A DNA stretch of 64,000 nucleotides from Flammula alnicola (taxonomy: Eukaryota; Basidiomycota; Agaricomycetes; Agaricales; Strophariaceae): positions 1 to 64,000 of the forward strand of contig JADNRV010000174.1 of the NCBI GenBank assembly GCA_015499995.1, read 5' to 3'. How positions within the stretch are numbered: the first letter of the stretch is position 1; the number at the start of each line of letters is the position of its first letter. Positions 34,523 to 43,970 of the stretch are shown here, piece by piece. The notes under the pieces are model-generated. The model was not told the DNA's origin and did not search any database. It saw only the letters and a list, made by a program, of their open reading frames with translations. The position numbers and the translations under genes were made by a program.

Positions 34523-35619
34523 CTAGAAATATCCTGCATGTACAAAATAGCCAATTGCATCAGTTGATTCAACCACTTCCATTATTTCCATCAAGTCAAA
34601 GACTAGACCATTACCGTCGCGAACCAACAAAGATCTATGTCGTCGAATGAAGGCTTTTACCTTCGAGAAGGCCTCCTCGATCGGATTGAGATCCGGTGAG
34701 TATGGTGGCAAGAATTCAATCCGAATCTCTGTAAAAGAAATTAGCTTCGAGAGATACTTATTACAGATGTAAGTCCATGAGTATAATTATATGCAGCTTA
34801 CCAAAACGTTCTGCGAGCTCAATTATACCCTCTCCATGGTGAATGCGGGCATTGTCCATTACAAGGACACTAAGATAGCCTGGAAAGGGGGAGCATAATG
34901 GTATCTGAAGACATATAAGTAAGTTGAGGGGGCCAAGTTGATAAAATAGATGAAGTGCGAACGACAGTGAATTCCAAATAATGCAGGAACATATCTCGTG
35001 TCATTGATCCTTCGACAACAGTGTTCGAGATCATTCCATCAATTGTGAGCAGCCCTTCAGCTGAGAAGCGCCTTCCACGAACAAAGACACCTTTCTTTAC
35101 AGCACGCGACCCCTTTCGAGACCGTCCGCAAGGCCTGAATGATGAACGCTCGTCCTTTGATAACTCATCTAAAAAGCCAAGTTGCTCGGCAGAGTATCGA
35201 GAAATATGGCGTATGAAATCGGCTCGCAGATTCTCATTTCGTTCCAAAGCTATTTTCTTGAGTTTCTTAGAGGAAACACGAGCGCGTGCAAGTTCACGGT
35301 GAATCGTAGTGTAGTGCATGGACACAAATCGGTTTGTTGCCAGCAAAAAGAGCAGCTCATCCAGGAACCAATCAGGACGAGCATTGATAAGGCGCTTCAG
35401 GTAGTCGATGTCGTCAAAATGCAGGAGGCGAGGACGGCCACGTACACCAGTCGTATGGCGCACAACGTCTCCGGTGGTGTTCCAGAGGTCAAGTATTCTG
35501 TAGAATGTGCTTTTGGAGATCTGTAGGCAGTCGAGAATGTCTGGGAGCACAAGTATTTCACTCTCATACATGCGTATAGCAGCTAGTTTGAGGTCTCTGG
35601 ATATCTTTCGGAAGGGCAT
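34523..35619 (-). CDS. DD34E transposase of the Tc1/IS630 superfamily
   Basis: Cut-and-paste transposase. Exons 35619-34963, 34904-34802 and 34728-34523 (introns 58 and 73 nt) give 321 aa. The N-terminal helix-turn-helix DNA-binding region (about residues 8-60) is DLKLAAIRMYESEILVLPDI then QISKSTFYRIL. The GRPR-like linker is RGRPRL. The catalytic triad is complete: Asp151 in FLDELSKDERS, Asp236 in VLVMDNARIHHG, and Glu271 in YSPDLNPIEEAF, with 34 residues between the last two (DD34E). A GRR-S-x-E-G-LLTIDG strand follows the first Asp as usual. An ATG at 35640 overlaps sequence close to the inverted repeat; MPFRK at 35619 is the better start. With both introns removed the frame is fully open. 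Confidence 0.9.
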
Positions 35620-35651
35620 TATGGTGGGCAAGCAGAACACGCTCAGAAAGC

Positions 35652-35738
35652 GGTAACCCTAGCCTGGGGTTCCCTTAGGCTCTGTTTATCCTAAATTCTC
35701 ACGTGTCGCGAGAGTGTCAAGCTTTTTGCAAACAGCTG
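35652..35738 (-). repeat. Right terminal inverted repeat of the Tc1/IS630-type element
   Basis: 87 bp inverted partner of 32576-32662, followed by the TA target duplication at 35739-35740. Confidence 0.9.
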
Positions 35739-35949
35739 TAACAACCATTTCATTTATCAGGATCGCCGACCCGCAAACATTGATAACGACACCAGCAACC
35801 CATCTTTTCAGAAATCATAGACTCGATCCGTAAACAGAAACCTATAAATATCCTGAGGACCCAACAAAAACAGCTCTGCTTTCCCTGACTCGCTCTCAAG
35901 CAGCGACCCGTTGAAAGCTACATAATGCTACTCTTTCGACCGTCTATAC

Positions 35950-38559
35950 TCATAATTTCCGTGTCGGCGGCGTCACCGACGTGAGTTCTCCAGCTTTTCT
36001 CTTCGTTCCAAATCCAAACGCACCTTTCGTGCGGTCATTAAGTACAAGTGTGTCATCCTGCGAAGTCGAGCCACTTTCGACAGTGGATGTTGAGATCCGC
36101 GAGAAGCATGGTTTTGGTGCAGATGATCCTCCATTCGCATCTGGGCTTGTAGTGGCGAAGATTTGCGTTGCAGGCAGAACCATGAAGCCAGCCGCTTCTT
36201 GAGCGGCTAATGCAGCGGCTGAACTTTTGGCCTCTTCCTTCTTCAACCTTTTCTCCGATTTGCCTTTCGTTAATGGCTGAGGGTCGAGGTGCTCTGGGGC
36301 TGGTGGTACGGTGCTAAATGACATCAAGATGATCAGCTAATCGATCCAGCGAAAAGGGCAAATAGTCACCTTCTGTTTCCTACGGACAACACGAAATGCG
36401 CCTGCCCAGCTTTCTCCTGCAGCCGCTTGAATGCTTTATTCATACCAAAGGGCGTATCCTCACTAGCCATCGCCTCCCTCTTCTTTTCATTCGCAACCTT
36501 CTTCAGCCTCTTCTCCAATTTCGTCTTCCCGCTCCCTTTCCCGTGAAATTTGTGTGACAATGCCTTCCACGCCTCCTTGCGCGTCATCGGCCGCCCAAAC
36601 TCATCGTACTCCGTCAGATTTAGGAGCGGCTTGTAGTATTTGAATGCATCCCATCTATCCCTCGCTTCCTGCTGCTCTCGCACACGATTCTCGTACTCTC
36701 GCGTGGCCTGGTCCTTATTCTGCCCATTTCCTTCGCGTTTCTTCATCTCGCGCTGCGCAAGGTTCACACGTTGCTCGGCAAGCCACAGATCGCGCTGGAG
36801 TTGTTCGGCCTCGGGTTGGTCGGCGGTGGGGGTGAGCAGGATGCCCTGCTGGCGGAGCATGCTGAGCGTGGAGGCCATTCCGGAGCTGTGGTGCTGCTGC
36901 AAGAAGGTGCCAATGTCATGGTCATTGTCACCGTCGAACTCAGCTTCCTCAGCGGCTTTGATAGGGTCTTCGTCTTCTTCGTCAGATCCTATCAAAATAT
37001 CGTGCGGCTGCTGCTTGATAGGTGATGAGGCAGCCATTGCATGCTCGAATTCCAGTGCGGTAGGGTTGTACTGGATCGACCTGATGAATTCGGACGTGTC
37101 GTCAAACATTAGGCCATCAGATGTCTCCTCATCTTTGATTTCTTGCGCTGCTTCGGCTTCATCCAGTGCTCGTTCAGCAGCCACTTTCGCTGCGATCTGT
37201 TCGGGAGACAATTTCTTCGTATTGGAGATCTTCACTTGACGTGATCGTGCGTGCAATTCGTCGTCGTCAACAAAATTGGAATTGAGATCGCGCGCGCGAG
37301 GCGCAATGGACGTATCCTCTATTTCCATAGTGCTATCGCCAACATTATCATCGGGGTCTGCTTCTACCTGCGTTCGTCGTGATGGTCGTTTCTGCTTGGT
37401 CTGGAATGGGAAATTAGTTTGCTGAAAGATCATAGAAATGAAGATGTACTTTGATCTTCTTGAATTCGATATCTCCTTCTTGAATGTAGTCAGAAATAGC
37501 GATTTTCTCTGCGAAATCGTGCTCATTACGAATCTGTTAATAATCAAAGGTCACTCACTGGCATAGTCTATCGACAAAAGTGACTTGTTGACGGCTGTAG
37601 CTCCACTGCCGAGAGCTGCGCGAGCAGCTTTGCTCAAAGTTCCACCGCCCAGACGAAATCCGGTCTCTTGAACACCGTCAATAACTTCATCATATTTAGC
37701 TAGGACAGATCGTGCAGTTCCGGGTGCAACAAACTCTTCGTCGTCGTATCCTGTATACACTCTTGACTTCGTCTTGAGATCGCTTTTCTTCTTCCTTTGT
37801 TCATCTTCAGCCATTTCGATGTTCTGTAGTTCGTCCTCTTGTTTTTTGTTGGATAATGAAGAATCAAGCATATTCTAAACGCGTGCTCACCTTCGTCATT
37901 GAGAATCCGGCTATCCTTGAGTGTGAGAATCTTGGCTTCTCCTGCGTTCATCTCTTCAAAGTCATGGCTGACCTTCAGGCCGACAAGATCTCCTGCACGC
38001 AAATCGTTAATCTCTTTCCAGTCAGAAAATAAAATGCCTGACTTTCGGTATATTCGTCCTGTATGGCGTCGTCTATATTGTCAAGTTCCTCCTGCCGTCT
38101 CTGCACGGGCTCCCGTTCGCGCTGCTTCGACTTCTTGACCCATTGGAGTGTGTCCTCGGGCTCGCCACCATCTCCAAGAGTGTCTCCTTTCAGCTTCGCA
38201 TTGAGCGCTTGCCGATTTCTCACCCTGGATGAAAAAGAAAACACGAGTATAGATGGGTGGATAAGCGATTGACAACATGAAGCTGAATTTGACGGCGAAG
38301 ATGGATTGTCAACCTACTTTGCTATTCGGTCTGAAATCTTTCTACGACAATATGAGCATTGTGATGCACCAGTAAGGTGTGTTGTTACCCACTTTGACTC
38401 GCGCTGTTTAGCCTCTGCAGAGCGTTGTTTTGCGTAGTTAGCCTCTGCAAGTTTATCTGAGTCATTTGCTGGGCCAGCATCGTCGACAAGAGGCTTGAGA
38501 CCAAGAGATACTCGGATCTTGTTTGTCTCCTCGAGGCTGATACTCCCTTCGCCTTGCAT
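35950..38559 (-). CDS. SNU66: SART-1/Snu66, U4/U6.U5 tri-snRNP-associated protein
   Basis: Core pre-mRNA splicing factor needed for tri-snRNP function; nuclear. The start at 38559 gives MQGEGSISLEETNKIRVSLG and LKPL, the family's N-terminal hallmark. Further exons give RNRQALNAKLKGDTLGDG, DDTLQWV-type LQWVKKSKQRERE, DLVGLKVSHDFEEMNAGE, the acidic/coiled-coil YTGYDDEEF region, DYIQEGDIEFKKIK and the large exon 37400-36370. That exon carries GMASTLSMLRQQGIL (the SART-1 signature), EYDEFGRPMTRKEAWKALSH and KFHGKGSGKTKLEKRLKK. The last exon ends at 35950. About eight exons join by introns of around 50 nt; examples are the in-phase junctions ...DYA|KKIAISDY and GNR|STVPPAPE. All conserved blocks are present, so this is an intact single-copy housekeeping gene. 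Confidence 0.9.
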
Positions 38560-38877
38560 AGTAGTGCTCAGCAGTGATGTGGTCGCTGTTGCCGAATGTG
38601 ATGGAAGAGCTTTAGATGAAGTTCAGTGTGACAGAACAGAGATTGCGTACGATAAGCCCCGCCAAACCAGCTTAGCGTTGTGGGAGAGGGAGGGTTGATG
38701 CCATCATGCCAAGTTGATCATTTGGCTTTGTGGGCGCAGAATTTCGCTTCGGCTTTCGATATTCCTTCTCAGCTTCTATCCGAGTTCTAAGATCTGAATG
38801 CTCTAGTAAGGAGACCCTCGAAACCTATATTGCCTCCATACACAGAGGAATCAGTTTACTTGTTTCACCCGTTACAA

Positions 38878-40467
38878 TCATACCGGTAACAACTCCCCTA
38901 CTTTATCTAGCTCACTCTCAAGCAGCGACCATTTGAAGTCTGCAACGCGTGCGCCAAACCACTCCACATCCTCTGGAGAGAAGATCGCCTCATCTTGGAA
39001 TTCCTTGACATGGAGATGTACAATTACCGGCCCAGGAGCCTGCAACGTTCTCCATTCAGGATTATCGTAATGTATCCACCGATTCCTCTTCTCCACCATA
39101 CTCTTCAAACCAGCAATTGAGATGCCTGAGCGACAAATTATTGCGAGGCCAGAAAGCTCCTGACAGCAGAACTCTGTTCCTTCGTTGACTTCGTCTTCCA
39201 GTAGGTCGGGATTTGATGGTCGTGAAAGCGCCTCCAGCACGCTGTCGTTAAAAGCCGGACATTCTAGACTGGTGAGGCATTCACCATCCCAACGCCTTAA
39301 AACCGGAGCGAGAACCTCATCTGCAGGGATTTCCTGTAGAATGAGCTGACTGCATTCAGATGGAATGTCTAAGCAGTCTTCTTCTACCCAGCATCGCCTA
39401 AACCACAGTTGTCGGAGTTCCGGAAGGTGAGTAAATTTGAAAATGTCCCCTAAGACGACGCTGTCGATGTCCTCCAAAAAAATTTCATTGATCCCTAGTT
39501 CGAGAAACCCGTCTTCAGTTAAAAGTCCAAAGTTAATGTTTTGTAACTTGAGAGAGCGCAGGCTTGGCATAGCGTGCAATGCGCGCACTGCTTGAGCCAC
39601 GGAAAAACATTCAGGGCGTTCTCCCTGGGTATAGTTGGTTATTGCCAGCGATGTGAGGTTCGGGTGTGCGAGTAACGATTCAGGGTGTTCGCAGGCGTAC
39701 CGGAAGTTGGCGTAGTCAATGAGGAGATTTTCCAAGTAGGGACGGAACAAATCTGGGAAAGGCGTATGCTCTACGACCGGATCCTCAGGACGTTTCTCGG
39801 CAATGCAAGATTCTTCTGATTTCATTATCAACGTTTTCAGGATCGTTGTCTCGCCGCGAAGATGTCGGTATGGTAATGATAGGGATGACACCAAGTCGGT
39901 GCTGATGTAGAGGCTTCGACATCGATGAAGGTGGGGGTTGAGCTGCTCCAACACGTACTGAACCTCTTCTTGGAGGAGACTGTGTGCGACGTCTGGAGTA
40001 GCACTAGAAACGCGAATAGTGACATCAATGGGGTGGTTCCGAGATAACTCGAAGACACGTGGCACTGCGTCTTTTAGAGAGGTGGTTGGAAAGCCAACAA
40101 GTATAACAGCGTTGGTCCAGAAGGTGGGTACAGATAATAGGACATCCTTCCAATATAGGCAGACTCCAGCATGCAAGTATGGGAACGACATTGGAGCCAT
40201 TAGACAGCCCACGAGGAATTCAAACTCGGTTGAAGTTGGGTTTATCTCACTGATCCGACGTCGTATATTCAGAAGAGGGAGTTGGGCATATTCGAATATG
40301 ATCTTGAGTAACTCTGGTGATAAAGACATGACCGTGGCTTTGGGATGTCCGGATACCTCTTTCACCGATGAAATTGTCGATGTAAGGGGGCCCCTATGTC
40401 GTTGCTCTGGAGAAGTGGTCGGACTCGAACCGCCGGGGTTCAAGCTCCCTGTCTGAATGGTTGGCAT
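38878..40467 (-). CDS. F-box protein, single exon, 529 aa
   Basis: F-box-like domain near residues 48-120 (SLSPELLKIIFEYAQLPLLN; then the second half GVCLYWKDVLLSVPTFWTN). The F-box is split by an inserted stretch, as is common in Agaricomycete families. The remaining about 400 residues are leucine-rich with irregular LRR-like segments (HLPELRQLWFRRCWVEEDC, LTSLECPAFNDSVLEAL), the usual substrate-binding region. Such proteins act as SCF ubiquitin-ligase adaptors; the target is unknown. One uninterrupted frame from ATG 40467. Related in composition to the broken copy at 29.2-30.1 kb, which it resembles near FWTN and the C-terminal tail. Confidence 0.8.
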   Translation of the reverse strand: MPTIQTGSLNPGGSSPTTSPEQRHRGPLTSTISSVKEVSGHPKATVMSLSPELLKIIFEYAQLPLLNIRRRISEINPTSTEFEFLVGCLMAPMSFPYLHAGVCLYWKDVLLSVPTFWTNAVILVGFPTTSLKDAVPRVFELSRNHPIDVTIRVSSATPDVAHSLLQEEVQYVLEQLNPHLHRCRSLYISTDLVSSLSLPYRHLRGETTILKTLIMKSEESCIAEKRPEDPVVEHTPFPDLFRPYLENLLIDYANFRYACEHPESLLAHPNLTSLAITNYTQGERPECFSVAQAVRALHAMPSLRSLKLQNINFGLLTEDGFLELGINEIFLEDIDSVVLGDIFKFTHLPELRQLWFRRCWVEEDCLDIPSECSQLILQEIPADEVLAPVLRRWDGECLTSLECPAFNDSVLEALSRPSNPDLLEDEVNEGTEFCCQELSGLAIICRSGISIAGLKSMVEKRNRWIHYDNPEWRTLQAPGPVIVHLHVKEFQDEAIFSPEDVEWFGARVADFKWSLLESELDKVGELLPV

Positions 40468-41172
40468 TATGGCTGAGAATGGCTGAGATAAAAAAGATAT
40501 GGCTTCAGCATGTACGTCTTGTGGCTCGATATTAGAGGCTTACAGAAGGTCTGCAGGTGTGAAGTAGGAGAACAATGATAGGACGCAGTCAGTGGCACCA
40601 AATTTCTTGCGCCTGCGACGCGTTATTGGTATTTGCTTTGTATCTACCTACAGAAATAAATAATGGCAAATAAATGATGTCGATGTATGTAGTCTAGACT
40701 TGTTCTAGACACAGGTGCTTTGCGCCTCAGCGCTCTGAGCAGTGAGTGAGCGTTTGACACCCTTTGGGGACCGCTCGCTTGTTGATAAGTGTAAGAGGTG
40801 TGCTTTTATGTTTACGCTGCGCATCTGCATGTCTTGGACATAGCTGGGTTAGGAAACCGATCAGTCATTCTTCGGTTGTGTTTAAGTTGTCCAGCTCCCC
40901 AACTTCCATGCGAGTCGCCGCCCTCTCCTTAACCACACCATTTCTTAAGGAGCAATGGAAATCATCTCATAGACCTTGTTTGATCACATTTATGTCTTCA
41001 TCATTTTGAATACAGACTCCTAGATAGACTGTAACCGACCTTTTTTTCGAGTTTTATTTCGGGATTTCGTACAGTGTTTCGGTAGAGTACGGCGTGGGGT
41101 GTGAGTGAGGGAAATATACACGAGAACAATCCTTGGCACATTAAGGCAATAAATGAATTCTAAATAACTAAA
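40468..41172. other. Intergenic, no supported gene
   Basis: Upstream region of the F-box gene and 3' flank of the third pseudo-receiver gene. Short ORFs only. Confidence 0.45.
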
Positions 41173-42491
41173 TCATGCATCGTATCTCATCCATCTCCTA
41201 TCATCCCTCCTCCCGTGCGCCAACCCAGAAATATAAGTCAGGAATATTATATGGGTCCCGCCCACCGAGCCGACGAGATCGTAGTCGTTAACGTATCGTG
41301 TCAGAGGTATATACAACTTTGTCGTATATATAAGAATCGGCACGTTGATCCCTTCTTGGCGCACATAGGCCGTTATTTCGTTGCCAGCGGATTCGTTGTA
41401 CGCATGCGCGTGAGAGCTATTGCGTTCGTAGATGAGCTGGTTCGCGATGATCCGAATTTCGGAGGGGTCGTCGTGTTTCTTGAGGAAATCTGGGAGGAAG
41501 TTAGTTCGATCCTGATGCAGGTCTGACGAACCGATTGACCCTTGTACACAGTGATCCATCGTTTAGTCGAAGACGTCGATGAGAGTTGGACGATGCTGAT
41601 GCCCATCGCGGTGGCTTCTAAGATTTGCGGTATGACGCCCGATGCATCATCCTCGATCCATATTAGCAGCGGGAGATGTGGATCTTGAAGAAATTGTGAA
41701 TAGACGAGGATACGAAGATAACGAGTAACATACCTGACGAATATCGATGGATTGTTTCTCTAAGCTTGCCATTGCTAATGAAAGACTGAAAAGTCGAGAA
41801 CGAGATATACCCGGTATGATTCTGATCGAGACGGAGAAGGAGTCGTTTGCGTGCGGTTTCGCTGATGTCTTCATCTAGCCACGCGGAAAGAAGGCTGCAG
41901 AACTCTTCGCTCGCTGCAAACTCGGACTGTTTGTCTAAGCATGCAAAAGGAAAAGAAGAAGGGCGTCCTCACCTCGTCCCCGACATGACATTTCCAAAAC
42001 TCATTCACCTCAAAGAGCGATGGTTCGTCCGCCTCATCAACCTTCATCTTCATTTTCTGTGCCGACTTGTTCTCTATAAGTAACCGTATATCGGGCGTTG
42101 GAATGACCAAGTTGTAGCTGTTGGCATGCGCAAATATTTGGACAGAGTTCGTCAGAATCGTATAGTGACGAATGAGGCATTCCTTGTTGTCTTTGAGCTC
42201 TCGAGACACCGACCAGGACGCAAGTAGTTGGTGTGATCTCCGAGTTTCCTTCCACTTGGATATGTTAGTCCGAATGATGACCAGGTCATTTTCGAGGTCG
42301 GAAAGACAGCACTGGAGATGGTCGCTGAAGGTCGTGAGTGGGAGCAGGGGGATTACAACACTTTGTATCCGAACAGTGAGGTTTAGGATTTGGACGGTCG
42401 TTTTACACCTGAAAGCTTCGTACTTTGTGATGATTTCGATTATCTCTTCAGTGAGAGCATAGAGAGTGTTCGGGGTGTTCGCAGAAACCAT
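41173..42491 (-). CDS. Helical-bundle / EF-hand-like / pseudo-receiver protein, copy 3 (diverged)
   Basis: Exons 42491-41973, 41926-41734, 41683-41540 and 41489-41173 (introns 46, 50 and 50 nt) give 390 aa. Exons 2, 3 and 4 are 193, 144 and 317 nt, exactly as in the copies at 8.8 and 15.8 kb, although protein identity is much lower. N-terminal helices: TTVQILNLTVRIQSVVIPLL and CLSDLENDLVIIRTNISKW. EF-hand-like turn: RLLLRLDQNHTGYISFSTF, closer to a canonical loop (D-x-N-x-T-G-x-I) but without the terminal Glu. Receiver-like part: LPLLIWIEDD, IRIIANQL (Asn at the acceptor position), NESAGNEI, PILIYT. Intron 3 has a textbook AACTAAC branch site. ATG 42506 is an alternative start. The exon match makes this a true, older paralog. 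Confidence 0.8.
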
Positions 42492-43240
42492 GGTCGAAGA
42501 AATCACTCGAGAGAAAGTAATGTCGAGAAAGAGATCAGATTTATAACCGGTATCTGGGATGGGTTTAGGTGCCTATAACAAAACTGTAATACATAAGCTC
42601 ACCGTTAATCGGACGGGCTGACCAAGTTGCACGTTTGCAACGATGCCCAGGCAATGCGACGATTGTCTAGGCCCAGATAAAGACGGTGAGAATGCCACCC
42701 GGCACTGACACTACATTCGCGGTGCGCAGCGTGGGTTCTTGATGATCTGACGAAGTCACGACTCTCCTCCTGGAATTCGAATGCATAAGAGCTCCGAATT
42801 CGTTCCTATTCAAATGTTCGAAGTGCATGTGGACTGTTGAAGTTGAATTGAACGGATGGGTGTACAGGACTATCGTCATCTGTTGTATTGGATGAAGGCG
42901 CTCATAGCTTCAGGTTGTGATTAAAAATAATTTACACGGTCAAGGGCGTAGGAGGAGTGAGATTTTGAAAAGCCTCGCCGTTCGAGAGCAAAGAGCGGTT
43001 GTGCAGGCACTGCGGTCCTCTGCGGTCGAACACGAAGGTTCGCGCGTTCGCGGCTGGCCTGGCCTGGGCTTCGTATGCTTGGAATTGGACAAAATGCCGA
43101 GAGGCCGGGAAGAGCGGAGTCCGAATCCCAGGACTTTAACTTTTTACACACGACAGTTTCGTGTCCAATTGCAAGTTCATTGTTCGCTCGCGACCCCAAC
43201 GCTCTTTTTTTCATTATAATTTTACCATCTATAATTACGT
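42492..43240. other. Intergenic, no supported gene
   Basis: Promoter-side region of copy 3. No coding signal I can support. Confidence 0.4.
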
Positions 43241-43259
43241 CCAATCTGTCTCCCACTAA

Positions 43260-43740
43260 AATTTATGAGGTCGAACTCCTGATAGCAAAGGCGAAGAAGG
43301 CCAAGGCAAAGAAGTCAAGCGGGGAAAGCCAGCCAACAAAGGCCAGCCGCTGCCACCAGCAGAGGACACGGCCGGTCATGATTCTGATAAGGAAAACGGG
43401 GGTGAGGGTGATCTATAACTTTAAGGTATGGAGTTTTTCTTTTCACTCGTTTCAATGCTAAAATCGTTTCAGTTCGCCCAAAAATAGGGCCTACATAGTA
43501 CACCGACAGGCTGGTATCTGCCGTCGAGGAGAGCATTCGCTATCGAACGGCCTTCCAATTCAAAGATGGAGATGTCCCTGGCATCATCAGAGGTGGCATG
43601 ACTATTCCCCATGTTTTCCGTGAGATTGGCGAGGCAGTTTTCGACAAGGGCGTGGATCCTTCTGATAAGGCAGCCCTTAACAAGTTAAAGATCCGTGTCA
43701 AGAATAGAGCATACGTGCGTATTTCTGATCTCATCTGAAA
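43260..43740 (+). pseudogene. Remnant of an unknown fungal gene
   Basis: Two coding-like blocks on the plus strand: a charged region (KRGKPANKGQPLPPAEDTAG and HDSDKENGGEGD, about 43,316-43,410) and YTDRLVSAVEESIRYRTAF ... VFREIGEAVFDKGVDPSDKA ... KIRVKNRAY (about 43,500-43,715). The blocks could be two exons joined by a short intron. No ATG with a clean frame and no continuation after VKNRAY could be found, so I treat it as truncated. Function not recognised. Confidence 0.45.
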
Positions 43741-43970
43741 GGAGAGATGCTTATGTTGGTTCTTGCAAGCTTCTTTGTGGCGACCAGCTGACTACTTCGC
43801 CTTTGGGTGTCCAAAATCTTCCATTTTCGTCAAGCATGGGAGAATATGATGGCGAAATAGATAGCATGTCCGGAAATCTATCTCTCACTCAACTATCTAG
43901 ATAAACCGCTCAATGGCAGGCCGCGCGTTGCGTTGGAACTATTGCCCTCTGCTCCAGCTTGTACTCCGCC

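Larger units (their letters stand above)
32576..35738. mobile_element. Complete Tc1/IS630-type DNA transposon with a passenger gene
   Basis: 3,163 bp element bounded by 87 bp terminal inverted repeats that start CAGCGCTTTGCAAAAAGC on the left and CAGCTGTTTGCAAAAAGC on the right (inverted). TA dinucleotides at 32574-32575 and 35739-35740 are the target-site duplication expected for the Tc1/mariner/IS630 superfamily. Inside are two convergent spliced genes: the transposase (minus) and a non-transposase passenger (plus), each starting within about 55 bp of its nearest inverted repeat. Both frames are open and splice cleanly, so the element may be young or active. It sits just 3' of the broken PEX30-like gene. 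Confidence 0.9.

Noticed and set aside
36640..37239. 199-codon plus-strand ORF
   Set aside because: Antisense shadow of the large SNU66 exon; Ser/Ala/Cys-rich composition is typical of the reverse complement of acidic coiled-coil sequence.
40415..40440. GGACTCGAACCGCC resembling a reversed tRNA T-arm
   Set aside because: It lies inside the N-terminal coding sequence of the F-box protein and has no other tRNA parts.
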